NCBI GenBank assembly: GCA_963708245.1
Contig: OY970201.1
Coordinates: forward strand, 5,146,001-5,210,000
Length of the DNA stretch: 64,000 nucleotides
Source: CAVYXK01 sp963708245
GTDB lineage: Bacteria > Pseudomonadota > Alphaproteobacteria > Acetobacterales > Acetobacteraceae
Direction of reading: 5' to 3'
Shown here: positions 1 through 8,121 of the stretch, piece by piece
Layout: each line of letters starts with the position of its first letter
How positions within the stretch are numbered: position 1 is the first letter of the stretch
The notes under the pieces: generated by a model
Told to the model about the DNA's origin: nothing
The model's input: the letters and a program-made list of their open reading frames with translations, nothing else
Database searches by the model: none
Translations under genes and position numbers: made by a program

Positions 1-481
1 GACGATCGCAAACCTGGTGGAAAAGCGGCTGCACGCCGAGGGTCGCCACACCATGAGCCTCGATGGCGACAACGTGCGCCACGGGCTGAACCGCGACCTT
101 GGATTCACCGAAGCCGACCGGGTGGAGAACATCCGGCGCGTCGCCGAGGTGGCCAAACTGTTCGTCGAAGCCGGGCTGATTGTGCTGGTGTCGTTCATCT
201 CGCCCTACCGGACCGAGCGCATGCTGGCGCGCGAGTGCGTCGAGGAGGGCGAGTTCCTGGAGATCTACGTCGATACGCCGGTCGATGAGTGCCGGCGGCG
301 CGATCCGAAGGGGCTCTATCAGAGGGCGGATGCGGGCCAGATCCGCAACTTCACCGGCGTTGATGCGCCGTACGAGGAGCCGCTGGATCCCGAGATCCGC
401 CTGCGGACCCTGGAGGCGCCTCCCGAGACGCTGGCCGAGATGGTGGTAATCGAGCTGCGCCGTCGCGGCATCGTCGCGTAG
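1..481 (+). CDS. cysC: Adenylylsulfate kinase, C-terminal part (cut by window edge)
   Basis: APS kinase domain, which phosphorylates adenylylsulfate to PAPS in sulfate assimilation. The reading frame is open from base 2 and begins just after where the P-loop would lie (TIANLVEKRL). The family motifs LDGDNVRHGLNRDLGF, FISPYR and DPKGLYQRA follow, and the gene stops with TAG at 479-481. Because the 5' end is outside the window, I cannot tell a free CysC from the C-terminal half of a CysN-CysC fusion, which is common in Proteobacteria. The recognition of the domain is firm; the full gene structure is not visible. Confidence 0.93.
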   Translation, partial: TIANLVEKRLHAEGRHTMSLDGDNVRHGLNRDLGFTEADRVENIRRVAEVAKLFVEAGLIVLVSFISPYRTERMLARECVEEGEFLEIYVDTPVDECRRRDPKGLYQRADAGQIRNFTGVDAPYEEPLDPEIRLRTLEAPPETLAEMVVIELRRRGIVA

Positions 482-491
482 CGAAAAATCT

Positions 492-512
492 CCCCTCCCC
501 TTGCGGGAGGGG
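492..512. repeat. G/C-rich hairpin after cysC, member of a dispersed repeat
   Basis: Perfect 8-bp inverted repeat CCCCTCCC (492-499) and GGGAGGGG (505-512) around a 5-base loop, 10 bases after the cysC stop. There is no T-run, so it is not a classical terminator. Related CTCCC/GGGAG hairpins recur between genes at 21196, 21784, 25207, 29798 and 63482, so this looks like a dispersed intergenic repeat that may end transcripts or protect 3' ends. Confidence 0.6.
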
Positions 513-562
513 CCGGGGGACGGGGTCGAGCCACGAGAGATGCTTGCGCGCCCAAGGCCGCG

Positions 563-1207
563 ATGACGCAACGCGCCCTCGACCGGCTGGCTGCGGAGGT
601 GCGGCGCTGCCGCGCTTGCATCGACCTGCCGCTGGGGCCCCGCCCGGTATTTCGTGTCTCCGCGACCGCGCGGTTTATGATCGCCGGCCAGGCGCCGGGG
701 ACGAAGGTGCACGAGACCGGTATCCCATGGAACGACCCGTCCGGAGACCGGCTGCGCCAATGGTTGGGCATGGCGCGCGAGGCGTTCTACGACGAGCGGA
801 TGATCGCCATTGTGCCGATGGGTCTGTGCTATCCGGGACGGCTGCCGAGCGGGGGCGACGCCCCGCCGCGGCGGGAATGCGCCCCGCTTTGGCGCTGCAA
901 GCTGTTGGCGTTGATGCCGGAGGTGCGGCTGACGCTGTTGGTTGGAAGCTACGCGCAGGTCGATGCGCTCGGCCCAGGTGCGATGACGGATCGCGTGCGC
1001 CGGTTTCGCGAGTTCCTGCCGGCGTTCTTCCCGCTGCCGCATCCATCCTGGCGCACGACGGCCTGGGAGCGGCGAAATCCCTGGTTCGGCGACGAGGTGC
1101 TGCCGGCGCTGCGCGACGCGGTCGCGGCGGCGCTGGAGTGTAAGCGAGAAATTCGCGGACGCTCGGTATCATGTCATTGCGAGCCGGAGGCAAAGCAATC
1201 TCTTTGA
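563..1207 (+). CDS. Uracil-DNA glycosylase superfamily protein
   Basis: Predicted member of the uracil-DNA glycosylase superfamily, probably acting in base-excision repair. The N-terminal CRAC pair, the motif-I-like GQAPGTKVHETGIPWNDPSG near residues 38-57 and the PHPSWR segment near residue 158 match the fold of the family 4/5-like enzymes. I see no complete four-cysteine Fe-S cluster, so family 4 itself is unlikely. The body of the protein ends near residue 194; the last ~20 residues read into an interspersed repeat at 1172-1206, which supplies the stop. The start ATG at 563 has no strong ribosome site. Substrate range cannot be judged from sequence. Confidence 0.75.
   Translation: MTQRALDRLAAEVRRCRACIDLPLGPRPVFRVSATARFMIAGQAPGTKVHETGIPWNDPSGDRLRQWLGMAREAFYDERMIAIVPMGLCYPGRLPSGGDAPPRRECAPLWRCKLLALMPEVRLTLLVGSYAQVDALGPGAMTDRVRRFREFLPAFFPLPHPSWRTTAWERRNPWFGDEVLPALRDAVAAALECKREIRGRSVSCHCEPEAKQSL
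1172..1206. repeat. Interspersed repeat overlapping a gene end
   Basis: The sequence tgtcattgcgagccggaggc followed by aaagcaatct resembles a widespread bacterial intergenic repeat whose translation reads CHCEPEAKQS. It lies between the convergent UDG-like and lysR genes and replaces the natural end of the former. Assignment rests on remembered resemblance, not on a second copy in this window. Confidence 0.45.
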
Positions 1208-1228
1208 GGAAGCGTTCCAACGTCGGCC

Positions 1229-2140
1229 TTAGCGCGCAGGTCCCATTGCCGTACGCAATCGTGGCACTGCAAAATCGAGGAAGATCCGCATCTTGAGCGG
1301 CAGCATTCCTTGTCCTGCATGAAGGACACTGACGGGCATCGGCTCGCGCTCATATTGCGCCAGAATAATCCGCAGCTCGCCCCGAGCAACCGCTGCAGCC
1401 ACCTGATAGGAGATCAGGCGTGTCAAGCCTGCGCCGGCGATGGCCGCATCGATTGCAGCCTCCGCGGTTGTCACCGAAAGCCGCACGCGAATCGGCACCA
1501 TTGTGTCCGCTTTGGCTCCCGGTTTACGAAACGGCCAGGCCGCGCGCGGCGCAGCGACGAAATCGTGTGAGATGCAAGGAAGCTTCGCGAGTTCAACCGG
1601 CGTTTTGGGCACGCCGTGTGTCGCCAGGAAGGACGGGCTCGCACAGACGACATGGCGCACCGTCCCGACCCGCGTGGCGGTCATGCTGCTGTCGGGAAGC
1701 GCGCCGATCCGGATCGCCACATCCACGCGCTCCTCGACCAGATGCGCGTTGCGATCCGAGAGCAGGAGGCGGATGTTGATCTCGGGATAACGGGCCAGGA
1801 AATCCGTCACCAAAGGCAACACGGTCACCCGCCCGAAAACGACGGGCGCTGTTAGGACGAGATCGCCTCTCGGTGCACTATACTCACCGGCTGCTGCCCG
1901 TTCGGCGTCCGCCACCTGTTCAAGGATTCGTTTCGCGGCGTCGACATATACGGCTCCGGCGTCGGTCAATGTCAGATTGCGCGTCGAGCGAATCAGTAAG
2001 CGAGTGCCGAGGTGCAACTCCAAATCAGCGATCTTTCGGCTCACGGTCGGCAACGGCACGTTCATTTTGCGTCCCGCGGCTGACAAGCTCCCGCTCTCAA
2101 CCGCCTCGACAAGCATCGCCATAGCCTCAAGCCGGTCCAT
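1229..2140 (-). CDS. LysR-family transcriptional regulator
   Basis: LysR-type regulator of 303 residues, the usual family length. The N-terminal winged HTH spans about residues 3-60 (SLSAAGRKMNVPLPTVSRKI, then LGTRLL) and is followed by a substrate-binding domain from about residue 90. It is transcribed away from the hydrolase/oxidoreductase cluster starting at 2313, with 172 bases between, so it most likely controls that cluster and itself from the shared intergenic region. The start ATG at 2140 gives a standard N-terminus. Its effector cannot be inferred. Confidence 0.9.
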   Translation of the reverse strand: MDRLEAMAMLVEAVESGSLSAAGRKMNVPLPTVSRKIADLELHLGTRLLIRSTRNLTLTDAGAVYVDAAKRILEQVADAERAAAGEYSAPRGDLVLTAPVVFGRVTVLPLVTDFLARYPEINIRLLLSDRNAHLVEERVDVAIRIGALPDSSMTATRVGTVRHVVCASPSFLATHGVPKTPVELAKLPCISHDFVAAPRAAWPFRKPGAKADTMVPIRVRLSVTTAEAAIDAAIAGAGLTRLISYQVAAAVARGELRIILAQYEREPMPVSVLHAGQGMLPLKMRIFLDFAVPRLRTAMGPAR

Positions 2141-2162
2141 CCAACCTATCAGAAAATGAGAG

Positions 2163-2186
2163 AGTGGGTTGCAAAACTACCCCACT
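2163..2186. promoter_or_regulatory. Candidate operator between lysR and hydrolase genes
   Basis: Inverted repeat AGTGGG (2163-2168) and CCCACT (2181-2186) with a 12-base AT-richer centre, 23 bases upstream of the lysR start. The position suits autoregulation by the LysR protein and control of the divergent cluster. It lacks a clean T-N11-A core, so the assignment is tentative. Confidence 0.35.
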
Positions 2187-2312
2187 ATGGCGCCGCCGCA
2201 AAGCTCCTAATTGCCGTCTCCGGAGGTGGATAACCAGGGTCGTTCGATCGCCGTGGGAGCGCCCCGTTGAGGTTGCGAGGCGGCTGAGCGGAAGGCCAGA
2301 GAGGAGCGGCGA

Positions 2313-3023
2313 ATGTCCTGCAAGGACACGAAGGTTGTACTCGCTCACGGCGCTTGGGCCGACGGATCGAGCTGGAGCAAGGTGATCGCTTCGCTGAGGG
2401 CCGAAGGCATCGAGGCGCACGCGGCCCCGCTGCCGCTGACTTCCCTGGCTGACGACGTGGCGGCGCTTGATCGGACGCTGGAGCGGATCGTAGGCCCGGT
2501 CGTGCTAGTTGGCCATGCCTATGCCGGCGCCGTCATCGCCGCGACCCGCGACCAGAAAGTCAGGTCGCTCGTCTACGTCGCCGCACTTGCGCCGGACGAG
2601 GGAGAGACGGTGGCGGATGTGTTCTATCGCGCCGAGCCACATCCGAAGGCCCCGAAACTGACCCCCGACAACCATAGCGTGATCTGGCTTCCCGACGATG
2701 CATTTGAGGCGGCCTTCGCGCAGCACGCCTCCACCGAGGAGCAAGCGCTGCTGGCCGCCGTTCAACGGCCGATCGCCGTGTCCTGCATCAGCGTCAAGGT
2801 CGGCCGACCGCTTTGGAAGGATCGGCCGAGCTGGTTTCTCGTGGCTGAGCAGGATCGCATGATCGTCCCGGCGACGCAGCTCTTCATGGCCGAGAGGATG
2901 AAGGCACGGCTGTGGTCACGCCCGGTCGATCATGCGCCGATCATTACTGCGCCCGGCGTCGTCGTCGAGATCATCCTTGACGCCGTACGTAACGCAGCGC
3001 CGAGCCAAAGCTCAGGCCGGTGA
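2313..3023 (+). CDS. Alpha/beta-hydrolase-fold protein, nucleophile serine replaced
   Basis: Small alpha/beta-hydrolase-fold protein (236 residues) of the esterase / hydroxynitrile-lyase-like branch: N-terminal strand and oxyanion loop VLAHGAWADGSSW, strand-nucleophile elbow VVLVGHAYAG near residue 69, and a C-terminal VDHAPIIT histidine near residue 209. The elbow normally reads GHSYGG; here the serine is an alanine, so ordinary serine-esterase chemistry is unlikely. A strong GAGGAG ribosome site at 2301-2306 fixes the ATG at 2313. It is the first gene of the cluster divergent from lysR. Function unknown. Confidence 0.8.
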   Translation: MSCKDTKVVLAHGAWADGSSWSKVIASLRAEGIEAHAAPLPLTSLADDVAALDRTLERIVGPVVLVGHAYAGAVIAATRDQKVRSLVYVAALAPDEGETVADVFYRAEPHPKAPKLTPDNHSVIWLPDDAFEAAFAQHASTEEQALLAAVQRPIAVSCISVKVGRPLWKDRPSWFLVAEQDRMIVPATQLFMAERMKARLWSRPVDHAPIITAPGVVVEIILDAVRNAAPSQSSGR

Positions 3024-3057
3024 GATGGCTCGCGAACCTTGGGACTGGGATTAGGAC

Positions 3058-3300
3058 GTGCGCGAGCAGAAGCCCACCGCTGATCGGGTGGGAGCCTTCT
3101 CCGACGGCGTGATCGCGGTGATCATTACCATCATGGTGCTGGAGCTTAAGGCACCCGATGAGGCGAAATTCTCGGCGCTTCTGCCCTTATGGCCCACAGC
3201 GATCAGCTACGCCGGGAGTTATCTGTTCATCGCCATTATCTGGCTCAATCACTACCATCTACTGCGCTTCGTCAGCAGGCGCCTCGGCGTTCGGCTGTGA
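3058..3300 (+). pseudogene. TMEM175-family potassium channel-like protein, truncated
   Basis: The 80-residue product begins GAFSDGVIAVIITIMVLEL, the signature first membrane segment of bacterial TMEM175 (DUF1211) proteins, followed by a second segment and IIWLNHYHLLRFVSR. Family members have about 200 residues and six segments in two repeats; this one stops after two segments, and no continuation is visible in another frame before the next gene at 3352. It is therefore a truncated remnant, unlikely to form a channel. The start GTG is at 3058. Confidence 0.7.
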
Positions 3301-3351
3301 GCACCAGCCCGCAGCGTTCAATAAGGTTACTAGATCAGAAGGAGAAATGTA

Positions 3352-4206
3352 ATGACTGCCATCAAATATCGGTCTGCCGATGTGGACGGTCTGAAGGTCT
3401 TTTACCGCGCGGCCGGAACCGCCGACGCGCCGGCACTGCTGTTGCTTCATGGTTTTCCCAGTGCGAGCCACATGTTCCGGGATCTCATCCCGCTTCTGGC
3501 CGATCGCTTCTACATCGTCGCTCCCGATCTTCCGGGCTTCGGTCAGTCGGACATGCCGGCGCGGAGCAACTTCACCTACACCTTCGATCACATTGCCAGC
3601 GTTATCGACCGCTTTACGGAGGTGATCGGCCTGAAGCGCTTCGCGATCTATGTCTTCGACTATGGCGCGCCGACAGGCTTCCGTATCGCCGCGAAACATC
3701 CGGACCGCATCACCGCGATCATCTCGCAGAATGGCAACGCCTATGAAGAGGGGCTGAGCGAGGGCTGGAACCCTATCCGCGCCTATTGGCAAGAGCCGTC
3801 GCAAGCCAATCGTGAAGCCCTTCGCGCCTTCCTGGCGCCTGAGGCGACGCGCTGGCAATACATCCACGGCGTGGCCGATGAGACGATGATTTCCCCAGAT
3901 GGTTTGTCGCTGGACAACTTCTATCTGGCGCGACCCGGCGCCGATGAGGTCCAGCTAGACCTGTTCGGCGACTACAAGAGCAATGTCGCGCTCTACCCGA
4001 CTTTTCAGAACTACTTCCGCACGCACAAGCCGCCGTTCCTCGCTGTGTGGGGCAAGAACGATCCGTTCTTCCTCCCGCCCGGTGCAGAGGCGTTCAAACG
4101 CGACATTCCCAGTGCCATCGTTCGCTTCTTCGACACCGGCCACTTCGCGCTGGAGACGCATGCCGCGGAGATCGCGGTGGCCATACGCGACTTCCTCACC
4201 CGCTGA
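3352..4206 (+). CDS. Alpha/beta hydrolase, haloalkane-dehalogenase/epoxide-hydrolase type
   Basis: Complete 284-residue hydrolase. The oxyanion-hole HGFPSAS lies near residue 34, the elbow reads VFDYGAPTG with an aspartate at about 104 instead of serine, an acid is likely in WGKNDPFF near 239, and the catalytic histidine in TGHFALE is near 266. An Asp nucleophile is typical of haloalkane dehalogenases, epoxide hydrolases and relatives, so hydrolysis through an alkyl-enzyme ester is expected; the substrate is unknown. A GGAGAA ribosome site precedes ATG 3352. It sits between two broken genes in the lysR-linked cluster but looks intact itself. Confidence 0.85.
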   Translation: MTAIKYRSADVDGLKVFYRAAGTADAPALLLLHGFPSASHMFRDLIPLLADRFYIVAPDLPGFGQSDMPARSNFTYTFDHIASVIDRFTEVIGLKRFAIYVFDYGAPTGFRIAAKHPDRITAIISQNGNAYEEGLSEGWNPIRAYWQEPSQANREALRAFLAPEATRWQYIHGVADETMISPDGLSLDNFYLARPGADEVQLDLFGDYKSNVALYPTFQNYFRTHKPPFLAVWGKNDPFFLPPGAEAFKRDIPSAIVRFFDTGHFALETHAAEIAVAIRDFLTR

Positions 4207-4252
4207 ATCGGCACCTCTCACCTGGGGAACCGCCATGCGCGCGATCGTCTTA

Positions 4253-5218
4253 GAGTCTGTCCGGGAACATTGCTAGTTCCTGCATAGCCGTCTGACCATG
4301 AGACGGATGGAAGCGAGCAACAGAAAGGCACGCGCCTTCACATTGAGATTTTCCCAATCCTTACCCAGTCGACGACATCGGTTGAGCCACGCCAGCGTGC
4401 GTTCGACCACCCATCGCTTTGGTAGCACGACAAAGCCCTTGGCCTGGTCAGATCGTTTGACGATCTCCACCTCGGCCTGCGACACGACACGCTTCAACGC
4501 CTCCTGGAATCGCCGCCCCTGATAGCCGCCATCGGCATAAAGCTTCAGCAGGAACGGAAACATCCCGAACAGCGTCGCCAGCAGCATGGCGCCGCCATCG
4601 CGATCCTGGATGTCCGCCGCCGTCACGATGGCCTGTAGCAGCAAACCCTGGGTATCGACCAGGACGTGCCGCTTCTTGCCCTTGATCTTCTTCCCCGCAT
4701 CATACCCATGCGGATCGATCGAGGCCCCCCTTTTTCGGCGCTCTTCACGCTCTGCGCATCAATCACCGCGGCGGTCGGGCTGGCCTCTCGCGAGGCCTGC
4801 TCACGACATTTCACATACAATGCGTGATGCAGTCGCTCCAGCGTGCCGTCCCAGGTCCATCGTTCCAGATAGTCGTGCACTGTGCTCCGCGGCGGCAGGT
4901 CCTTGGGGATCGCCCGCCATTGGCAGCCGGTGCTCAGCACATACATCACGCCGTTCACCACCTGGCGGATATCAACGCTCCGCTTGTTGCCGCCCGGCTT
5001 GGCCGGGGGGATCAATGGTTCCACCTCGGCCCATTCGGCATCAGTCAGATCGCTCTCATAGCGCAGTCGGGTGCGGTCGTACCGCGTCCGGTTCTCCTTG
5101 GTCCACATCCAGTCCCCCGAATCGATGCTCGGGGGAGAGAGAATCACAGGCGATTCAATGGCTTCAAGGGTGACCCGCTAAGCGATTCTAAAAACTCAAT
5201 TTGTTCCCGGACGGACAC
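4253..5218. mobile_element. IS5-family (IS427-group) insertion sequence, complete
   Basis: 966-bp element. Ends: GAGTCTGTCCGGGAACA at 4253-4269 and its near-complement at 5202-5218, matching at about 15 of 17 positions. It is flanked by the direct repeat TTA (4250-4252 and 5219-5221), the 3-bp TNA-type target duplication of the IS427 group. It carries a two-frame transposase on the minus strand. Removing the element plus one TTA restores the host reading frame, which confirms the borders. Confidence 0.88.
4273..5108 (-). CDS. IS427-group transposase in two frames (probable -1 frameshift)
   Basis: DDE transposase read in two overlapping frames. The first (from ATG 5108, MWTKENRTRYDRTRLRYE) carries the DUF4096-like domain and the first catalytic aspartate in AAVIDAQSVKSAEKGG; the second carries HVLVDTQG, ADGGYQG and the ERTLAWL glutamate region, ending at 4273. 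The frames meet at a run read on the minus strand as five A then six G (plus-strand 4725-4735). Slipping back one base there gives a continuous KGGASIDPHGYDAGKK reading. This looks like programmed -1 slippage as in other members of the group rather than damage, though a simple indel cannot be excluded. Confidence 0.8.
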
Positions 5219-5843
5219 TTAGAGAAGTTCGGAGGCCTCGACAGCCTCGTTCACAAGGAGATTCCGGACCCCGAGCCCAAGGTCGGCCATGTTGTCATCG
5301 AGATCAAGGCGTTCGGCATCAATGCCGGTACGCGGGTCATCGCCACCACGCGCAATCAGAAGCGCTTCGCCATGCTGGAGGAGTTGGGCGCTGCGCGCAT
5401 CGAGCTTGAGGGACCGGATCTTTCCAAGCGCATCGCCGAGGCCAAGCAGCTCGACGCGGTACTCGACCTTGTCGGCAGCAGCACGATCCTCGATTCCCTC
5501 GCCATGTTGCGTCGCGGCGGCCGCGCGTGCCTCGCTAGCTAGCTGGGCGGACTCGCACCAATCAAGGACTTCAATCCGCTCCTGCAGATGTCGAGCGGCG
5601 TCTATTTCACCTTCTTCGGCAGTTTCGTGTTCGGCACGCCGGTTTCCCGCTGTCCGACGTGCCGCTCCAGGACATCGCACAGCAGGTGGCGGAGGGCCGG
5701 CTCAAGGCCAAGCCATCTCGCGTGTTTGGCTTCGAGGAAATCCACGAAGCGCATCGCATCATGGAAGCTAATGAGGCCGGCGGAAAGATGGTGGTGGTCC
5801 CACGGATGACCGCCCTCCGCCATTGGAGACCAGGAGAAATCAC

Positions 5844-6614
5844 ATGTCGAAATCAGTAGCGATCGTCACAGGGGCGAGCCAGGGCATCGGCCGTTCCACC
5901 GCAATCCGTCTCGCACGCGACTTTCGCTCGATCGTCCTCGCCGCGCGCGACCGCTCCAACCTTGAGAAAACGGCGGCCGCAGTGAAGGGGGCCGGCGCCG
6001 AACCGCTTGTCATCGACATCGATCTTTCCGAGGTATCGGCGGCGAAGAACGTTGTTGACCAGACGCTCTCTGCGTTCGGCCGGATCGATGCATTGCTCAA
6101 CATCGCAGGCGCGGTGCCGCAGATCGACCTTTTCGAGATGACCGACGAGCAATGGGATGGCGGTCTGGCACTCAAGCTTCACGGCGCTCGTCGGCTGACG
6201 ATCGCGGCATGGCCGGCGTTGAAGGAAGCCAAAGGCTCGGTCGTGCTGATGTCAGGGAACTCGGCGCTGTTCCCCAAGGCGCCCTATGCGGCCGTGGGTA
6301 CGATCAACGCGGCGATCGTGGCGCTCGCCAAGGCCTTTTCGGATCGCGGCATCGCCGATGGCGTCCAGGTCAACAGCGTTTTGCCCGGCCCCGTGATGAC
6401 CGGCCGTCGCCGCTCTTACCTCGCCCATTGGGCACCGCTCCACAATATGACCGTGGAGGAAGCGACCGCGAAGTTTCCCCAGGAAGCTGGCATCTCACGC
6501 TACGGCGAGCCCGAGGAGATTGCTGAGTTAATGGCGTTCCTGGTGTCGCCGGGTGCTCGCTGGATGACGGGCTCGACGCTTCGAATGGATGGCGGCGAGG
6601 TCAAGTCAATCTGA
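5844..6614 (+). CDS. SDR-family oxidoreductase with altered active site
   Basis: Short-chain dehydrogenase/reductase fold of 256 residues: cofactor motif GASQGIG near residue 11, NIAGAVP near 87, a candidate catalytic SGNS near 138 and tyrosine in APYAAVG near 150. The YxxxK lysine is missing: the four residues after Tyr are AAVG. The C-terminal region RWMTGSTLRMDGGE is canonical. Either it is a divergent subfamily or catalysis is impaired. ATG 5844 has AGGAGA eight bases upstream; an upstream TTG at 5823 lacks this support. It is the last gene of the lysR-linked cluster. Confidence 0.8.
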   Translation: MSKSVAIVTGASQGIGRSTAIRLARDFRSIVLAARDRSNLEKTAAAVKGAGAEPLVIDIDLSEVSAAKNVVDQTLSAFGRIDALLNIAGAVPQIDLFEMTDEQWDGGLALKLHGARRLTIAAWPALKEAKGSVVLMSGNSALFPKAPYAAVGTINAAIVALAKAFSDRGIADGVQVNSVLPGPVMTGRRRSYLAHWAPLHNMTVEEATAKFPQEAGISRYGEPEEIAELMAFLVSPGARWMTGSTLRMDGGEVKSI

Positions 6615-6816
6615 GGCACACCCAGCGCCATCGGGGCTCGGCATTGTCAGCCCCTTCACCGCTTGGTATTATTTGCAGCTCAGGGGATACCAGTTCGGCT
6701 TGCTGATCAATTTCAACAATGTCTTGCTCAATCATAGGCTTCGTCGGCACGCATTTCCTCTGCGAGCTCTCCGCCTCTGCGGTGAGTCTTCCTCATAATG
6801 CCGCGAACCGAAACCT
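6615..6816. other. Gene-free stretch before IS cluster
   Basis: About 200 bases between the SDR gene and the first terminal repeat of the IS5-like element. I see no reading frame with protein-like character, hairpin or RNA gene here. Confidence 0.5.
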
Positions 6817-8121
6817 TAGCAGGCTGCGGAAAATCACGAAAGTTCCGAGCGGCTTGCTTTCCTGGTGGCGATCGGAACACGCTTTGCACATCGATTTTGT
6901 GGATTTCTGCTGTGCGGGCGGGCAAAACTCATGCCTTGGGACAGACTCCTGGCACTGCTACGCCACGCCGGCCAGCAGCTTCGGGATGCGCACCGCATTG
7001 TAGGCCACCGCCGCCAGAGTAAACATCCAGCCGACGCGGGCGGTGCCACGGTGACGTGTCTTGCGTAGACCGCCCACCGTCTTGATCCAGCCGAACACCT
7101 CCTCGATGCGCTCGCGCCTGCACTGGCTGATCGCGTAGCCGGCATGCCGCGTGGTGCGGCCATCAATGGCGGAGCGACGGTGCTTGTTGTTCTGTGCGAC
7201 GTGTGGCGTCACCTTCAGCGGCCGCACCTCGGCGACAAAGCCCTGGGTGTCATAGGCCTTGTCGGCGCCAAGCGTGATGCGCGGGCCGGCCGGCAGGCTC
7301 TCGATCATCGCAATCGCCGCCTCGCGTTCCGCCGTGCCGGTGGCGGTCGTGGTTTGCGCATCCACGATCAGGCCATTGCGGTTCTCCATCAGCACGTGCC
7401 CCATGTGGCACAGCTTGGCCTCCTGCCCGGCCGATTTGCGATACAGCCGGGCGTCCGGGTCGGTGGTCGAGGCGTGCGTCTCGTTGCTGCGCTGTTCGCC
7501 GTGGAAGTCGCGCTCGCCGTTGCGCCCCGCGGCCGGCGGCTGATCGCTGCCGTCCTTCGCACGGAAGCTCTTCATCGACGCCCAGGCCTCGATCAGCGTG
7601 CCGTCGACCGAAAAATGCTCGCCAGAGAGCAGCGGCGTGACCTGCGGATCGGCCAGGATCGCCGCCAGAAAGCCGCGCGCGATGTCGCCTTCCAGCAGGC
7701 GATCGCGGTTCTTGGTGAACACCGTTACGTCCCACACCGGGGTATCCATCGCCAGCCCGACGAACCAGCGGAACAGCATGTTGTAGCTGAGCTGCTGCAT
7801 CAGTTGACGTTCCGAGCGGATCGAGAACAGCACTTGCAGCAGCAGTGCCCGCAGCAGCTTCTCCGGCGCGATCGATGGCCGGCCGCCGCCAGCGTAGATC
7901 GCCGAGAATGCTGCCGACAGCCGATCCAGCGCGGCATTCACCAGCCGCCGGATCGCCCGAAGTGGGTGGTCAACGGGGACCAGGCTCTCGGGGCTCACGT
8001 AACTGAACAACTGAGCAGTCTGTCGATCCTCGCCGCGCATCCTCTGCCGCTCCTTGCCGGGGCGGCAGGCACAGAATCAAATCGATTCCGAGCCGGTCAA
8101 GCGTTTTTCCGCAGCCTGCTA
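6817..8121. mobile_element. IS5-like insertion sequence
   Basis: Element bounded by a perfect 17-bp inverted repeat, TAGCAGGCTGCGGAAAA at 6817-6833 and its complement at 8105-8121. One complete transposase gene lies inside on the minus strand. I find no direct target repeat in the flanks (cct on the left; gtcc on the right after removing the abutting IS630 element). That suggests later rearrangement or a family without visible duplication. Whether the outer T/A belongs to the element or the target is undecided. Confidence 0.78.
6958..8040 (-). CDS. IS5-like transposase (DUF772 plus DDE domain)
   Basis: Complete 360-residue transposase. The N-terminal DUF772 region (PLRAIRRLVNAALDRLS, LFSIRSERQLMQQLSYN, LFRWFVGLAMD) is followed by the DDE core: HFSVDGTLIEAW for the first aspartate, GADKAYDT for the second, and RERIEEVFGWIK for the glutamate. 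The frame has no interruption, so the element may be active. Start ATG at 8040. The family type is clear; the exact subgroup within IS5/IS1182-like elements is not. Confidence 0.88.
   Translation of the reverse strand: MRGEDRQTAQLFSYVSPESLVPVDHPLRAIRRLVNAALDRLSAAFSAIYAGGGRPSIAPEKLLRALLLQVLFSIRSERQLMQQLSYNMLFRWFVGLAMDTPVWDVTVFTKNRDRLLEGDIARGFLAAILADPQVTPLLSGEHFSVDGTLIEAWASMKSFRAKDGSDQPPAAGRNGERDFHGEQRSNETHASTTDPDARLYRKSAGQEAKLCHMGHVLMENRNGLIVDAQTTTATGTAEREAAIAMIESLPAGPRITLGADKAYDTQGFVAEVRPLKVTPHVAQNNKHRRSAIDGRTTRHAGYAISQCRRERIEEVFGWIKTVGGLRKTRHRGTARVGWMFTLAAVAYNAVRIPKLLAGVA

Larger units (their letters stand above)
4235..5859 (+). pseudogene. Zinc-type alcohol dehydrogenase/quinone oxidoreductase, IS-disrupted
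   Basis: Medium-chain dehydrogenase/reductase wrecked in four ways. It starts at ATG 4235 (MRAIVL), is split by an insertion sequence at 4253-5218, and resumes in the same frame at 5219 (EKFGGLDSLVHKEIPDPEP). The middle of the protein is missing: the frame jumps from FGINA to GTRVIATTRNQ, skipping the catalytic and early cofactor parts. An in-frame TAG lies after GRACLAS (5540-5542), and a frameshift near 5640 separates YFTFFGSFVFGT from SDVPLQDIAQQ. The last part ends in KMVVV and reads on past the start of the next gene. Homologues take quinones or enals with NADPH. Confidence 0.85.

Noticed and set aside
2141..2312. Classical T-N11-A LysR box
   Set aside because: Searched by eye; only a looser AGTGGG/CCCACT inverted repeat is present, reported with low confidence instead.
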